Below are positions 22,609 through 33,695 of a DNA stretch of 64,000 nucleotides, one piece after another. The stretch spans positions 1 to 64,000 of the forward strand of contig JAJNNY010000012.1 of assembly GCA_022453515.1 (NCBI GenBank). Reading direction: 5' to 3'. Below the pieces are notes generated by a model, which had not been told where the DNA came from, searched no databases, and saw only the letters and a program-made list of their open reading frames with translations. The stretch comes from Astrocystis sublimbata (Eukaryota; Ascomycota; Sordariomycetes; Xylariales; Xylariaceae). Both the position numbers and the translations under genes were made by a program. Positions within the stretch are counted from its first letter, which is position 1, and every line of letters begins with the position of its first letter.

Positions 22609-23811
22609 ATGAAGACAAGCTTGGCTGCCGCTTGCCTCGCCCTTGCTGGCCGTGCCTTGGGCGCCGCTTCTTTCCCGGGCTCAAACTTGTATTACGCCGC
22701 CGGGCTCAGCACAGATCAGCAAGACTATCTCTTCAAGAACCTTCAAGATGCTGGAGTCAAGGTCCTTCGCGTCTGGCTTGACGGTGAGTGATCATGCCAT
22801 GCCGACGCCTTCTAGTACAGCAACTAATTGATAACCAGGCCAAAGTGAAAGTCAGAAGGGGACGAAGCTTAACCCCTGGAACAGCCTCGAGGGAGACTCG
22901 CCAGGTTCTTATGATGACACAGTCCTCACTCGACTTGATGATGTGATGCATCGTGCGGCAACCCAGTACGACATCAAGCTCATGATCTCGATGCACAGCT
23001 ACAACACGCTTAAGGCCAACAACGACTTCTATGGCAAGTATTGGGGCACTGGAGACTTCTACACCAACAGTGATGCCATCAGCACCTTCCAGAAGCGCAT
23101 CAGCCATGTCATGAGCCACAAGAACCCCAACAACGGCAAGACGTGGGCCGAGAGTTCCGAGTATATTTTTGCTTTCGAGGCACAGAATGAAGCGGATCAG
23201 CCGAACGTGAGTGGGACTTTTTGTCATCAGTACCGAGACTGCACAATGTGATTTCACACTGACACGGATAATCATAGAACCATCCCGATACTACTTCGAA
23301 ATGGCAATGCACAATGGCCCAGACCATCAAGGACAACCTGAACGGGAGCGGCGACATTCTTATCACGACGGGTGGTGGGGGCTGGGTCGATGCCTCGCTC
23401 CCCGATGCGCTCTTCTCTTGCGACGCTCTCGACGTGCTCGCGATTCACGCGTACGGCGACGGCGACCTGACCGTGAGCAAGCTGCAGCCCAAAGTCGATA
23501 TGGCGAAGCAAGCGGGCAAGAAGTTGATCATGCAGGAATGGGGCGTGTGCTACTTCAACACGGAGAACAACGTCTGCAACAGCGGCGGCATCTCGGGCGA
23601 CCGCGACGAGAAGATCAAGGAGTTCGCGGACGCCGTCAGCAAGGTTGGCATCCCTTGGATGTACTGGCAGATCATTCCGAACAGCGATCCTCACGATGGA
23701 TATGATTACGAGATTGGCGTGGACAATGAGAACTGGGACACGCTGAAGTCGGTGGCTGTGAACACGGCCAACTACACGGCGCAGTTTGATTTTGAGAAGT
23801 GGCTTCTTTAG
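22609..23811 (+). CDS. Secreted glycoside hydrolase family 5 enzyme
   Basis: Three exons: 22609-22783, 22839-23206 and 23278-23811, 1077 nt or 358 residues. Introns are 55 and 71 nt. The signal peptide MKTSLAAACLALAGRALGA leads into a TIM-barrel. Visible landmarks are VKVLRVWLDG (strand 2), LMISMHSYN (strand 3), AFEAQNEADQ with the acid/base Glu176 after Asn175, AIHAYGDGD, MQEWGV with the nucleophile Glu268, and WMYWQIIPN near the end. These are the clan GH-A/GH5 signatures, giving a retaining endo-glycosidase. Fungal relatives I recall are annotated as cellulase-like or mannanase-like, so the substrate (beta-mannan, beta-glucan) cannot be fixed from sequence. There is no carbohydrate-binding module. 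A TATA box lies at 22518. Confidence 0.88.
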
Positions 23812-24906
23812 ATTGCTGCTGAATGTGTCTTACTACTCCGCTGTACTTGGCATTCCTGTTACCTTTAGTTCCTTAGCACTATTGCCCATTAGCACTTGTT
23901 GTGTTGGTGGCAATTCCGATAAATATAGACATACCTCAATACCTATTGGCTACCATCGTATCAGCCGCACATCGCAACCCCCTCGGAATCCGTTTTCGTT
24001 TTTCCGATGCCTCAGAATTGAGCCAGATCCACAAGACGAGGTGTCGAGGAAGCGGTGCTAAAGCAGGAGGCATATGGCAAAAGAGTCTTGTGGAACCAAG
24101 TTAACTAGATTCACCATTACCAATCTAGTTGCCAACAACAGGGTTGACATTTCCCTCACCGCCTAGGACTTAGTGCTAGTTGTTAGGGTGCTTATATATC
24201 AGTAACACAACAATTATTACATCGCAGGGTTGAACAAGACTCTTCAGACACATGTGTGTTATTGTGTGTGTGTGAGTATGTAAGTCTGGATTGGGCTAGT
24301 AACTCAAAGCTCTGTTACTGGCATGACTGGAAGCAGCTCAGTGACAGACGTACTTAGTACCTAGGAAGTCGGTCGCAGGCACAATCGGGGCCCAGCCAGA
24401 GGCCAGAGGCCAGAGTGCGCCTAACCAGCTAAAGTGTGAAACACATGCTGGCTGCGAGTAGAATGCGTTTAAGTCATCTAAGTATTGCTACATTCTATTG
24501 GCTTATTATGATGGTAAAGCAGTTCCCCTGAGAGCCGGCAGAGTACAGGTAGACACGGCCGCTCAGGTAAGTCGGAGTCTCCGGGACCTTGGTAAGGTTT
24601 CACTGTGCCTTCTTCTCAGCCCTAGGTATAGAGTCTGGCGACTGCTTTTCTTCAACTACGATCGTATGTTGTATCTGGGCGCCGAGTATATTATCGACGG
24701 CAGCCGGCATATTCTCCATCTGCTGGCTCTGCGACCTACTGCCCCATCGGACTAGTGGAAAACTGTTGAGGGTAATATCAGCTATAAACAGAACAGGTCG
24801 CTTTGCCTACCGCACTTATATAATACTCAGCAAGTGTCTTGACATGGGCTTCGAGTTTTGTAGTACAACGTAGACCCCCACTTCTGGCTCGTACTTTATA
24901 ATAGCC
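23812..24906. other. Gene-free DNA between the GH5 gene and the kinase-like gene
   Basis: About 1.1 kb. A GT-rich microsatellite (24250-24275) is present. Overlapping frames at 24498-24873 start at non-ATG codons or lack domains, so none is called. Confidence 0.45.
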
Positions 24907-26292
24907 CTAGAATCTCCAGTGATCAAGGTACTTCTCAATGGTAGATCGAATGGCCTGTTTCTCCTTGTCGATAAATTCCTGCTTGTGACCTTCTACCCAT
25001 CGAGGCATATGAAAATAGGGGGGCGAAAGAGATTCAAGAAACCACTTCAGATTAGCCAGCTCACTGCATCCTTTGATTTCGGAGGGCCTGAGGACACCAG
25101 CTTGGATGAACTCATGATCAGTGATACGGGCAGCGATCCAATTGATCTTCCCTCCCTCATCGTCACTGGAAGTATCATCAACCTTGTCAAAGCCCTCCAG
25201 TAGGCATTTACGCAGAAGAATCTCGTCGGCGTTATCATCAAAAGGACCGGCCAGCATTGACCCAAGATTAGTTAAAGAGTAGAAATACTCTTCTGCAGGG
25301 CTGGCAATATGGGATAGTTCGAAGTCAAGGATTGCCGTCAATTTGCTGGAAATGGGATCGACCAACATATTATAAGTATCTATAGAGAGCGTGTTAACCA
25401 TATCATCATGATAAGTGTCAAATAGTCTTACCCAAATCGCCGTGGACAAATGTTTGGCGTGCTACCGAGTTGTCACGGACCAGTGGAACGATGCCCTCAG
25501 CAAGAAAGCGGCCCAGTCTTGTCTGCATCTCATCGTCCCAGCCATTCAAAATTGGCGAGGTCTTAGAATCATCAAGCTGATATCGCATCATCTGAGCGTA
25601 CATGTCTTCGAGAGTTTTAAAAGGTCCCCCACAAGGGATTGGGGTTGGTCCGGTGATGATTTCGCCAGATTTGGCAAACGCAAGCCCGCCGTACCCAACG
25701 ATAGATGCTGGGAGCAGGCAATCTTGGATCAATTTGAACACTCTTGCGATCTGTTTCTGGATCTTCTGCTGAGTTTCTGGGTCCATGTTGCCGAAGGCTT
25801 TATCTAGCTGGACACCTGCCTTGAACTCTTGGATAATCCAACCAGGAGTTTCAGAGGTGGGCCGGCCCCAAGCAAATACGTCAGGCACCAGCATTGTATC
25901 AAGACTGCCGAGAGCATTTCGCACGAGGCACATAGCAGCGACCTCGTTTTCGACTCGTACGTCCTCATTTAAAATAGCCTCGACATTTGAGACGCGGGCC
26001 ACGACCTCGTTCGTGCTCGAGGGCAGAGCCGTCGTCCCTGGTTGTTGCTGAGGAGGCAGCTCATTGATGAATTTAGCTGGGGTTCCTTCGATAGGCACAA
26101 GCTGAACTCGGTAAACAAAGTTGTTTGAATCCCACCCCAGTTTATGGAAAGCCGAGCACTTTTCGTCTGGTAAGCGTTGGATTCCAAAGGTATGACTATT
26201 AGCTCTTTTACCTCTCTTTCGTAACGCTCTCTGAGCAATGAAGTGATGAATTCTTCTCTGCGAGGATTCGATGTGATGAACTCGGAAGCCAT
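24907..26292 (-). pseudogene. Aminoglycoside phosphotransferase/choline kinase-like gene with apparent 1-nt frameshift
   Basis: The C-terminal part is 26188-25432 plus 25379-24907, joined by a 52-nt intron. It gives KLGWDSNNFVYRVQLVPIEG, a region ending EVVARVSNVEA with VENEVAAM, the catalytic loop FVHGDLDTYNMLVD and the metal-binding ILDFE, typical of APH-fold small-molecule kinases of fungi. The natural start MASEFITSNPRREEF (ATG at 26292) is in a different frame. The shift appears at about 26188-26189, inside the CCTTTGG context, where one added base would give VIPFGIQRLPDEKCSAFHKLGW. No GT-AG intron joins the two frames. Either the gene is broken, or the assembly lost a base, or a downstream start is used (for example ATG-like positions near 26098). 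The substrate is unknown. Other APH proteins in fungi are mostly uncharacterised. Confidence 0.65.
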
Positions 26293-26813
26293 TTTCACGA
26301 GTAATATGATTAGGAGTAAAAAGTCCAGATTGCTAGGCGAGGGTGGTGCGTTTGCTATCTATTTGAATGAGGACGTAGTGGAGATGCGGCAACCGTGGGC
26401 TGCTGTTGGATTCCATGCAGAGCTTCTATTGCGTTATTGGCCTGCTTTTCTACTCCTGCTAATGCACTATTTACAACAAGTGATACTTTCACCAAGCCCA
26501 AGTACCTAGATACCGCACTAGTGCAGCCCCATACAGGGGGTTTTTCCGGGCATGTATCTGCTGCAAAACGACCTTCCGTGTGGGGCCTGCGCTCTGGTCT
26601 TATTCTATTGCGGTATAGACTACTAGCGTGGGTATGGTATTTAGTAAAACCTAGAACCGATGCGCATACTGTGATTCAGACTGTGAGCCAAGCTCGAGCC
26701 AACCAATAAGAGCCAACAAATCCATGTAGGTACTTAAGTACTTAGCGACTGATGTCACTCGACCAAGTAACACTTCCTCTTCACACCTACCAACTAATAT
26801 CACCACCAACAAG
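26293..26813. promoter_or_regulatory. Divergent intergenic region before the RS-HUB1 gene
   Basis: About 520 nt between the kinase-like gene (-) and the RS-HUB1 gene (+). It likely holds both promoters. No clear TATA box. The leader just before the ATG at 26814 is C/A-rich. Confidence 0.45.
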
Positions 26814-27590
26814 ATGTCAGACAAGGCGGACTCGCCGCGGCATGCGCGCGGCGACTCCCCGCCCTCTCGAACAAAACACCAAAGCGAACACCGCAGCCGT
26901 TCGCCTCCCCGCAACAAAAGCGACAGAGGCGCAGACGATCGCAGAAGCCGCGACGACTACCGGTCACGCGACGATGACAGGCACCGAAGCTCGCGCGACC
27001 AGGACAGGGACAGGAAAGGTCGTGACGAAGACAGGTATTCCGACCGAAGAGATCGACCCAGAGACTCGGACGAGCGCTCGAACAGGGACCGGCCGAGGCC
27101 GAAGAAGGGCTTTGGAGGTTTCAAATACAAGGAGAAACGTCGCGATGATGGCGACAACCGAGACAACGATCGGCGCGGAGACTCCTACCGAAGCAACCGG
27201 AATCGCTCGCCCTCGCCGCGCCGAAGAGACCGTGACCGCGATCGCGACCGCGGCGAGTCCTCGACATCTACCAAGCCCAAGAAGAAATCAGCCGAAACAG
27301 ACACCACGAAGCCGCCGACCCGTGCGCCTGCAGCGCCTGTCGCCAGCAACGAGGAATTCATCATTGTGCATGTGAACGACCGGCTGGGAACCAAAGCTGC
27401 CATTCCTTGCATGGGGAGCGATACGATCAAGCAATTCAAAGTCATGGTGGCGGCGCGGGTCGGGCGAGAACCGCATGAGATTCTGTTGAAGAGGCAAGGG
27501 CAGCGCCCTTTCAAAGATATGCTCACACTTGCCGACTACGAGATTAGCAATGGTGTGCAGCTGGACCTTGAGGTCGACACCGGCGACTGA
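26814..27590 (+). CDS. HUB1: HUB1/UBL5 ubiquitin-like protein with N-terminal RS-rich extension
   Basis: Intronless, 258 residues. The last 75 residues (EEFIIVHVNDRLGTKAAIPCMGS, then ILLKRQGQRPFKD and NGVQLDLEVDTGD) are a complete HUB1 domain. HUB1 is normally a free protein of about 73 residues. It binds HIND helices of spliceosomal proteins such as Snu66 without covalent conjugation and affects 5' splice-site choice. Here it follows about 180 residues of Arg/Ser/Asp repeats (SRSPPR, DRDRDRDRG, SPSPRRRDR), an RS domain as in splicing factors, interrupted by a short KKGFGGFKYKEKRRDD segment. The C-terminus ends DTGD, without the di-tyrosine of yeast Hub1. One uninterrupted frame covers both parts, so the fusion is not a splicing guess. 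Nuclear, spliceosome-linked function is inferred. Confidence 0.92.
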   Translation: MSDKADSPRHARGDSPPSRTKHQSEHRSRSPPRNKSDRGADDRRSRDDYRSRDDDRHRSSRDQDRDRKGRDEDRYSDRRDRPRDSDERSNRDRPRPKKGFGGFKYKEKRRDDGDNRDNDRRGDSYRSNRNRSPSPRRRDRDRDRDRGESSTSTKPKKKSAETDTTKPPTRAPAAPVASNEEFIIVHVNDRLGTKAAIPCMGSDTIKQFKVMVAARVGREPHEILLKRQGQRPFKDMLTLADYEISNGVQLDLEVDTGD

Positions 27591-28072
27591 GAGGTTACGC
27601 ATGACCATAGCTTCATATTTGAAGACCGCGAGTCCCAGATACGGCCTCAATGGGATCTGCGAGATGCGAGAAGACCTGGTAGCTCGAAGCCTCACTTTTT
27701 AAGGTAGCACCCCAATTAGCAATACGTTACATGTAACATATGTTGATAAAGTTCAGCCCTATATACGCCCATGCTTGCAAATGCGTTCTTGAACCGTGAC
27801 ACCCTTCTTGACAGCAAGCAAAGTACGCCCATCGTCAGTACGGTTAACGCGGCCCGCCCCTGGTTCCAAGTCAAGACTGTATGCAAGTATCACGACGTGC
27901 AGGAAAACGCGCACAGATGTGGTCCATAATTATTAGTTTTTGTATAAGCGAGTATTGCTTTTCCTTAACCATACCCATACCCAAACTCCGTCGCCATGAT
28001 GAAAAATCATTATAACCAAATCATTCAACAATCATCCCATGATGGCGTGGCAAGCGTAATGCGTCTCATATC
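27591..28072. other. 3' regions of convergent HUB1 and MFS genes
   Basis: About 480 nt, no coding frame. Includes ATGTAACATATG-type AT-rich DNA around 27730. Confidence 0.5.
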
Positions 28073-30099
28073 TCATACAATAGCCCCGTATCCTTTGTCT
28101 CCCTCCCCGATCAGGATCATCCGCTCTTCTGCCACGTAGCTGTCCTCGCCGATCCCCTCTTGGTAGTTCCTGCTCTTGACCCTTACGTAGACCGTGAGGT
28201 ACAGGCCGACAATGGTGCCCACGAGCGCGATTGTGGCGTTGATGAGGGTTGGGTTGCCGCCGAGCGGACCGTGGACTAGGATATCGATCCCGGATTGCGA
28301 GAAGGTGAGGACGCCCGAGATGCAAGTGATCGCACCATAGAGGCGACCAAAGGTCGTGAAGCCGAAAACTTTGGTAGCATAGTCCCTGCATACAAAGGTT
28401 AGTCTTGAGTGACAGACATATAATGCGAGAAACTGGAGGAGTACTTACGACATGGCGGAGTAGTACAACGGTCGGAAGATCACGAAGAGAATCACGGTAG
28501 TGTAGCCTGCCCAAACGAATGGGAGGCAGTTGAGGATGCCGATGGCAGCGATGAAGACTGTGAGTATGCCGACAATCGCAGTCACGCTGAAGCTGTTGAG
28601 CAACAACCCAATGAAGGGCGTGGTGGCAATGCCTCCGAGGGGCAGCGCGATGCCGAAGAACTTGCTCAGCGCCTCGGCCTCGGCGTCCGACCCCAGAAGA
28701 TATCTGTACTGCGACTCGATGGTCGAGATGAACATGTTCATCTTCAGCATCTGGACCACCGTCAGGAGCAAGATGAGGATGAACCAAGCCGTCATCATCT
28801 GGCGATGGGCAGGGAGGCCGTGGAGCACACCCCACACGCCGCTCGCCTGCTGGATCTCCTCGTTCTTGTGCGCCCGCTCCTCGCGCTCGTCGGCGTCGCC
28901 GACTAGTTCCTCGATCTGCACCAGCTTCACGAGCCGACGGTCCGCGCGCGTGGTGCGGACGCTGTAGACCTCGGAGGGGTCGAGGTCCTGGTCGGAATCG
29001 TGCATGTCGCGCGTGGCGTCGTACGCTTTCTCGATCTTGTGCTCGAGGTCGGGCGTCGACTGGTAGGCGTCGCGGGGCATCAGGGTGAACTCGCCGATCA
29101 GCAGGATCACGGGCACGATCGTGTAGGCGAAGAAGAACTGGTGCGGCGAGAAAGCGCCCTCGGTAGCCTCCCACGCGAACTGGTACAGAAGCAGGACGGC
29201 TGCTGAAGCGTCGAAGGATCCCGTGATCACGGCGACGATGAGACCCGTGTACTTGGGGAAGGCGTTAGCCAGCCGGAAGCTGGGGACGAAGAGAAAAGTG
29301 CCGCCCATGGACAACATCACGTTGCCGAGGGTGTAGCCGTCGAACTCGGGGATGGCGAAAGCGTAGCCCAAGAGCACGCTTCCGGCAGCGATCAACAGCG
29401 ATGCGGCGATGTAGCATGTGCGTCGTCCATAGTGGTCAAGTGTGTAGCCGGCAAACAGGGCGGTGATGTTGGCCGTGATCGAGGCGGCAACGAAGAACAG
29501 GTTCAGACGCATGTCCTGCTCCGGGCAGGCGACGGTCGAGTCTGAATCTGGGTCGGCCTCGCATAGCTCGCCGTAGACGCCTTCGGCGATTAAGATGGGC
29601 TTCAAGGAAGCAAATCCGAATACAATACCCGAGGCAAGACAGCACATAACAGCACCGAAGATAACTTGGGCTAATTAACGAAGTTAGTGATATGATTCTT
29701 GCCTCAAGAAGAAAAAATGTCATCCGCTTCAGAGCAGCTTACCCAGACGCCGTTGTGCTGATACCTTATATGCAGCAATGTGTGGGAATGGCTCCACGAT
29801 TTCCTCTTGGGACTCGAGGCAGTCGGTGGCTGCGAGCGGGTTGTAGCTCAGGGGACGCCATGATCCGTGACCGACTTGCTGCTGGTCATCGTCGCCTGTG
29901 ACCTCGCGGTCGACACCTTCGAGAGCGGTGACACTTTGGGACAAAACATGTTAGCTATTGCTTCTTCACACAAAATTCGAGCGACATTTGGCACGGTAGG
30001 TTTGGAGCACATGTAGAAAACTATGGAAAGCCGGCGCAGCACTATCGTCAAGACGAAACTAAAGCGAAAACTTGTAACATACTGATGGGCGAGAGACAT
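28073..30099 (-). CDS. MFS transporter, FMP42/SLC43-like
   Basis: Four exons: 30099-30083 (17 nt), 29933-29743, 29664-28449 and 28385-28073, 1737 nt or 578 residues. Introns are 149, 78 and 63 nt and phases close. About 70 hydrophilic residues precede the first membrane helix (VIFGAVMCCLASGIVFGFASL). Motif A-like GYTLDHYGRRTCY follows helix 2. About twelve hydrophobic helices are split by a long charged cytosolic loop (HKIEKAYDATRDMHDSD, ending near HKNEEIQQ), then WGVLHGLPAHRQMMTAWFI. The FGFASLKPILIAEGVY start and the layout resemble fungal Fmp42 and the animal SLC43 amino-acid carriers. The substrate is not determinable. The first exon is very short, and its start is supported by a GTATGT donor and phase closure only, so the extreme N-terminus is the least certain part. 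Confidence 0.85.
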
Positions 30100-33079
30100 C
30101 TAGCTTTGCAGCGAGATTTTACAGGGTGATCGAGTGAGCAACAAGATGTTTGGAGTTGGCCTGGGAGAGGAAAAGAGAACTCCCCAAGAAGTTCGGGGAG
30201 GAGGCCGGGTTATCAAAGTTTTTCTGACGGCCATGCTTGTAAGCGCATCGGTCGATCCAGGTTGCACGAAGTGAGTACAGAAGCGAAATGCCCTGCCTCC
30301 TCCCTCCCTCACCACCCCAGCTATCTATGACTAGGCGTGCACACAAAAGATAGCTCACGGAGTCTCGACGCGACCATGGTTGGGCACGAGACCGGCAAAC
30401 TGGTCAGAATTGGAATGGAAAAGTGGAGGACACGGTGGAGTTCATTGTTATACTAGGCATGAGCTTGCGCTCTATGCGCTTTGCACACACCACAAAACAC
30501 CTGGACGGACATACACACTACACACACCGTGTTAGTCTGCCATTGCGCTTAAGCAGTTTATCATAGCATGGTTGAATTATCCCATGCTACTGCTAGCTCC
30601 CGAGATAAGCGTCCAGGCGAGATCGGAGGTGGGAAGGAATACGTAAGTGTAAGTGAATGATGTGGGTGGCGAACTTGCATCCCTCCCGCCTGTCTCACAA
30701 AGAGAAAAAACCCTCAGATCACGGTGAACGGCTCTCGTGCGACGCCACAGTTGGGGGCCTTCCTATTGCCTACCTACCAGAATGAGTTGTGTTGATGCTA
30801 CGCTACGCTACATGCTTACATATGTGATTGAACGACAGGATAATTACCTCCTATCTATGGCAGGGGAACGGGGAGTTCCCGACTTGACGTTGACCGGTGG
30901 GTAACAGAGCACAACATGCTTACTTGCATAGATACCAAGTAGATAATCCAGTTCTGACAGGTTTAACAGTTCAACCTACGGATAGTCACGACTCACGACT
31001 CACGACTCACGGCTATCTTGACAGGTATCTACTAGCAAACTGACAGGTCGAAGGTGGGAGATGAGCTCCCCACTTCGAAAAAAAAACCGCGCCAGGATTG
31101 TTGCCGCCTCGGCCGCCTCGTAATGTTTGTTGCATGCAGTGGTAGGAGTGCAGGTGTACCGTAGCATAGCGTACTAGGTAGAGTTGCATGCATTGCATTA
31201 GACCAACCTACATCGTTTTTCATACTGCAGCTCTCCTCCTGTCGCTCTTCACCTGAGATGCAGGACTGCGGAGCTTTAAGGACTGGAGCACAGCGAAAAA
31301 GACATTGCGGGGGGACCCCGTTGGACCTGGGCTCGCCGCAAGTTCACGAGAACAATCCATGGTGACCCGAATAGGCAGTACGACTAAGTTGTAGAGGCGG
31401 CGCTAAGGAGACAGGCGAGGCAGGGAACGCTGCCGAGGGTGCCTCGGCCGATAGAAAAAGCTGTATGATGCGTCAAGCAAGGAATATTTGCTATTATGTG
31501 CTGCAAGTCAATGGGGTTCCCCCAGATTCCTGATGCAAGTAATCGCTCTCCTTCATGTCTCGGGCGTTTCTGTCTAAATTCTTGTAAGTGCTGTGCCTCA
31601 AGCGTGCTAACCTTTGGTATTGTCGCATTTGAGGGAGGGGTTAAACACGAGACTACTTATCTAGCCTTTCAGTGACTCTACTTGGTTTGTATTATGTAAA
31701 TAGGTAGTACTATGTATGTAGTAGTAGACTGTGCTTGTGGATGTGTTGGGGTTGTAGGGTGTTCAACTTAACTGGTAGGCAGATTAGGCGGTGAATAATA
31801 TTACATATTCATGAGAATTCTTCATCAACACACGATAGTCAACAACGAGGTAGTATTGGAACTCATCCATGATAATATCAGCGCTCTTTTAAGGTTGATG
31901 TCGGTACCATAATCTATACTCTAATCCACACAAGACCTTTGCCGCATCTCGCTACCCCGGCCAAAGAGACCCCGGTCACCCAGAGAGCTCCAAAATGTCA
32001 CCTTGACCGTGCACCAACTTTAAACCTGCGAACAAATCAGACCCGACAGGAGCGCAGGATGGCCGTTTCACTGGAACTAATACAACCATGGCTACCCTCA
32101 ACCTGCCATCTACCCGGCACTGCCCCTCACATACCGCTAATGCACAAGACCGACCTACTACATGTAGGCCTGCTTGGTCCGGTTTATGCTGCTGTCGATG
32201 CTGCTGTCGATGCGGTCTAGGCCGAGTTAGCGTCTTGCTGTCCTAGACGAACGAGCTCCTTCGATCGACTTGGAGGTCATTCCTCCCAAATGCGCCCCGG
32301 GGTGAGTTGACGCCGCAGCCTGAGCTTACGAGTACGCATAATGCCGGGGGGCTGGTCGGCCACACACACTCTGCTTCCTTTTTCACACTCCGGTTATGCT
32401 CATGCAGTGACGGGATATAGGAGGGAGGGATGGCATGGCATTGTGAAATCTTCTGATTCACCATCCGGTCATACGAGTGACACAGGTTCGACGAGGCCAG
32501 ACGCCACGGACGTAATCATCCGACTGCGAATCATTTCAGCAACGTGCTGGAGATTGGTCTGAACCTGCACTGCTTGCAAGGATACTTGCCGATTCAGCCC
32601 CCTTGCTACTGTGCATATAATCTCACGATCATTCTCGACGGAAGTGGCGGTTAGGTCTCATGCGGCTGGTCTCCGACAACGGATCGCGGAGGTTCGGTAA
32701 GTTTGTCCCCACCAGAAGCTGAGTTGGGGAAAGATGGGCAGAGTGCGCCTACAACATCTGGAAAGGTATGGTCGCGCAAAGATAACAACGGAACACAGTT
32801 ATCTCGGTGATTCCAGATATGAGCTCACGCCATGATCTACAACATTCGAGCAATGCGGTGCCAATCTCACACATGTGAATCGTCGCATTTCCATATGTTT
32901 CGACACGACACCACGCCCGTCGATCGTTGCGAGCCGGTCTCGTCGTGGTGCCCGAGTGCGACCGAACAAGTGCTGACACGGCTACGAGCGGTGGTTTGTG
33001 AAACGATTCCCATTGAAACTGCATTCACATGCCATCGAGCAGATGATTTACGAAACTTTTTATTATTAGACAAATTCCC
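30100..33079. other. 3-kb gene-free region
   Basis: I see no supportable gene. The region holds a 7-bp tandem repeat at 30986-31011, GA/CT-rich tracts, and short frames (31939-32220, 32832-33212) without domains. The longest lacks codon-usage or homology support. Confidence 0.45.
30986..31011 (+). repeat. Tandem 7-mer TCACGAC, about 3.7 copies
   Basis: Four consecutive units, the last diverged (TCACGG). Simple tandem repeat in intergenic DNA. Confidence 0.8.
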
Positions 33080-33625
33080 TCAAGGCATTCCCTCATTTAG
33101 CTTTTCCACCTCGGCACGGGCGTCGGGGCCGAAATCAATGGTGCGCCCTGAAAGCAACGCCTTCGCCTTGGGATCGGTGTCGTTCTCGATAACCAATTTC
33201 CTCTTGAAGTAGTTCCTCGTCGCCAGGTCCGGGATGATCTCGTGTAGGCGCGCCGACGAGAGCTCGGGGAATTCAATCACATTGCCACTGGCATCCTTCA
33301 TGGCGGCGGCCTCGCTATCCCAGGTCCATTCCCACGGGTAGTTGGGGTCGGCGTAGGCCCACGGGTTCCCGAGCTCTTTGCATTTCCGCGAGGCGCCCTC
33401 GGGTAGGAACGGGAGGGAGTACTTGATGTAGGTGTTCTGTACGAAGTCGGTGGTGAAGAAAAGCCCCGGCGGCGTGCGATCGGGATCGATCTTGTAAATG
33501 ACCGCGTTGGGGGGCTCCAGGTAGTGGAACTCGGGATGATTGTAGAGGTGGCGGAGAAGCGCGGCGTATGTGGTGCCCATCTCATAGGCCTCGGCCGGGG
33601 TGGGGTGCGTATTGAGGATTGGCAT
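33080..33625 (-). CDS. Unknown protein, 181 residues
   Basis: Intronless from ATG 33625 (MPILNTHPTPAEAYEMG) to 33080. Coding character is supported by length, a GC-rich third position and a well-mixed composition: aromatic-rich HPEFHYLEPPNAVIY, PWAYADPNYPWEWTWD and a charged C-terminus. No signal peptide, membrane segment or known motif is seen. I do not recognise the family. It resembles small fungal orphan proteins. The frame continues upstream through a poly-Lys run, but that is the 46-nt homopolymer, so the ATG at 33625 is preferred. It is divergent from the alkyltransferase gene at 34317. Confidence 0.6.
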   Translation of the reverse strand: MPILNTHPTPAEAYEMGTTYAALLRHLYNHPEFHYLEPPNAVIYKIDPDRTPPGLFFTTDFVQNTYIKYSLPFLPEGASRKCKELGNPWAYADPNYPWEWTWDSEAAAMKDASGNVIEFPELSSARLHEIIPDLATRNYFKRKLVIENDTDPKAKALLSGRTIDFGPDARAEVEKLNEGMP

Positions 33626-33646
33626 TTTGCTACACGGCCGCGATTG

Positions 33647-33648
<2 letters not shown>

Positions 33649-33694
<46 letters not shown>
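33649..33694 (+). repeat. 46-nt poly-T (poly-A on the minus strand)
   Basis: An uninterrupted run of 46 T on the plus strand. On the minus strand it lies 23 nt before the start codon of the unknown gene. It may be a retroposition scar or simple slippage. Confidence 0.9.

Positions 33695-33695
<1 letters not shown>

Noticed and set aside
31939..32220. 93-codon plus-strand frame
   Set aside because: No domain, odd composition, and a duplicated GCTGCTGTCGATG end; not supported as a gene.
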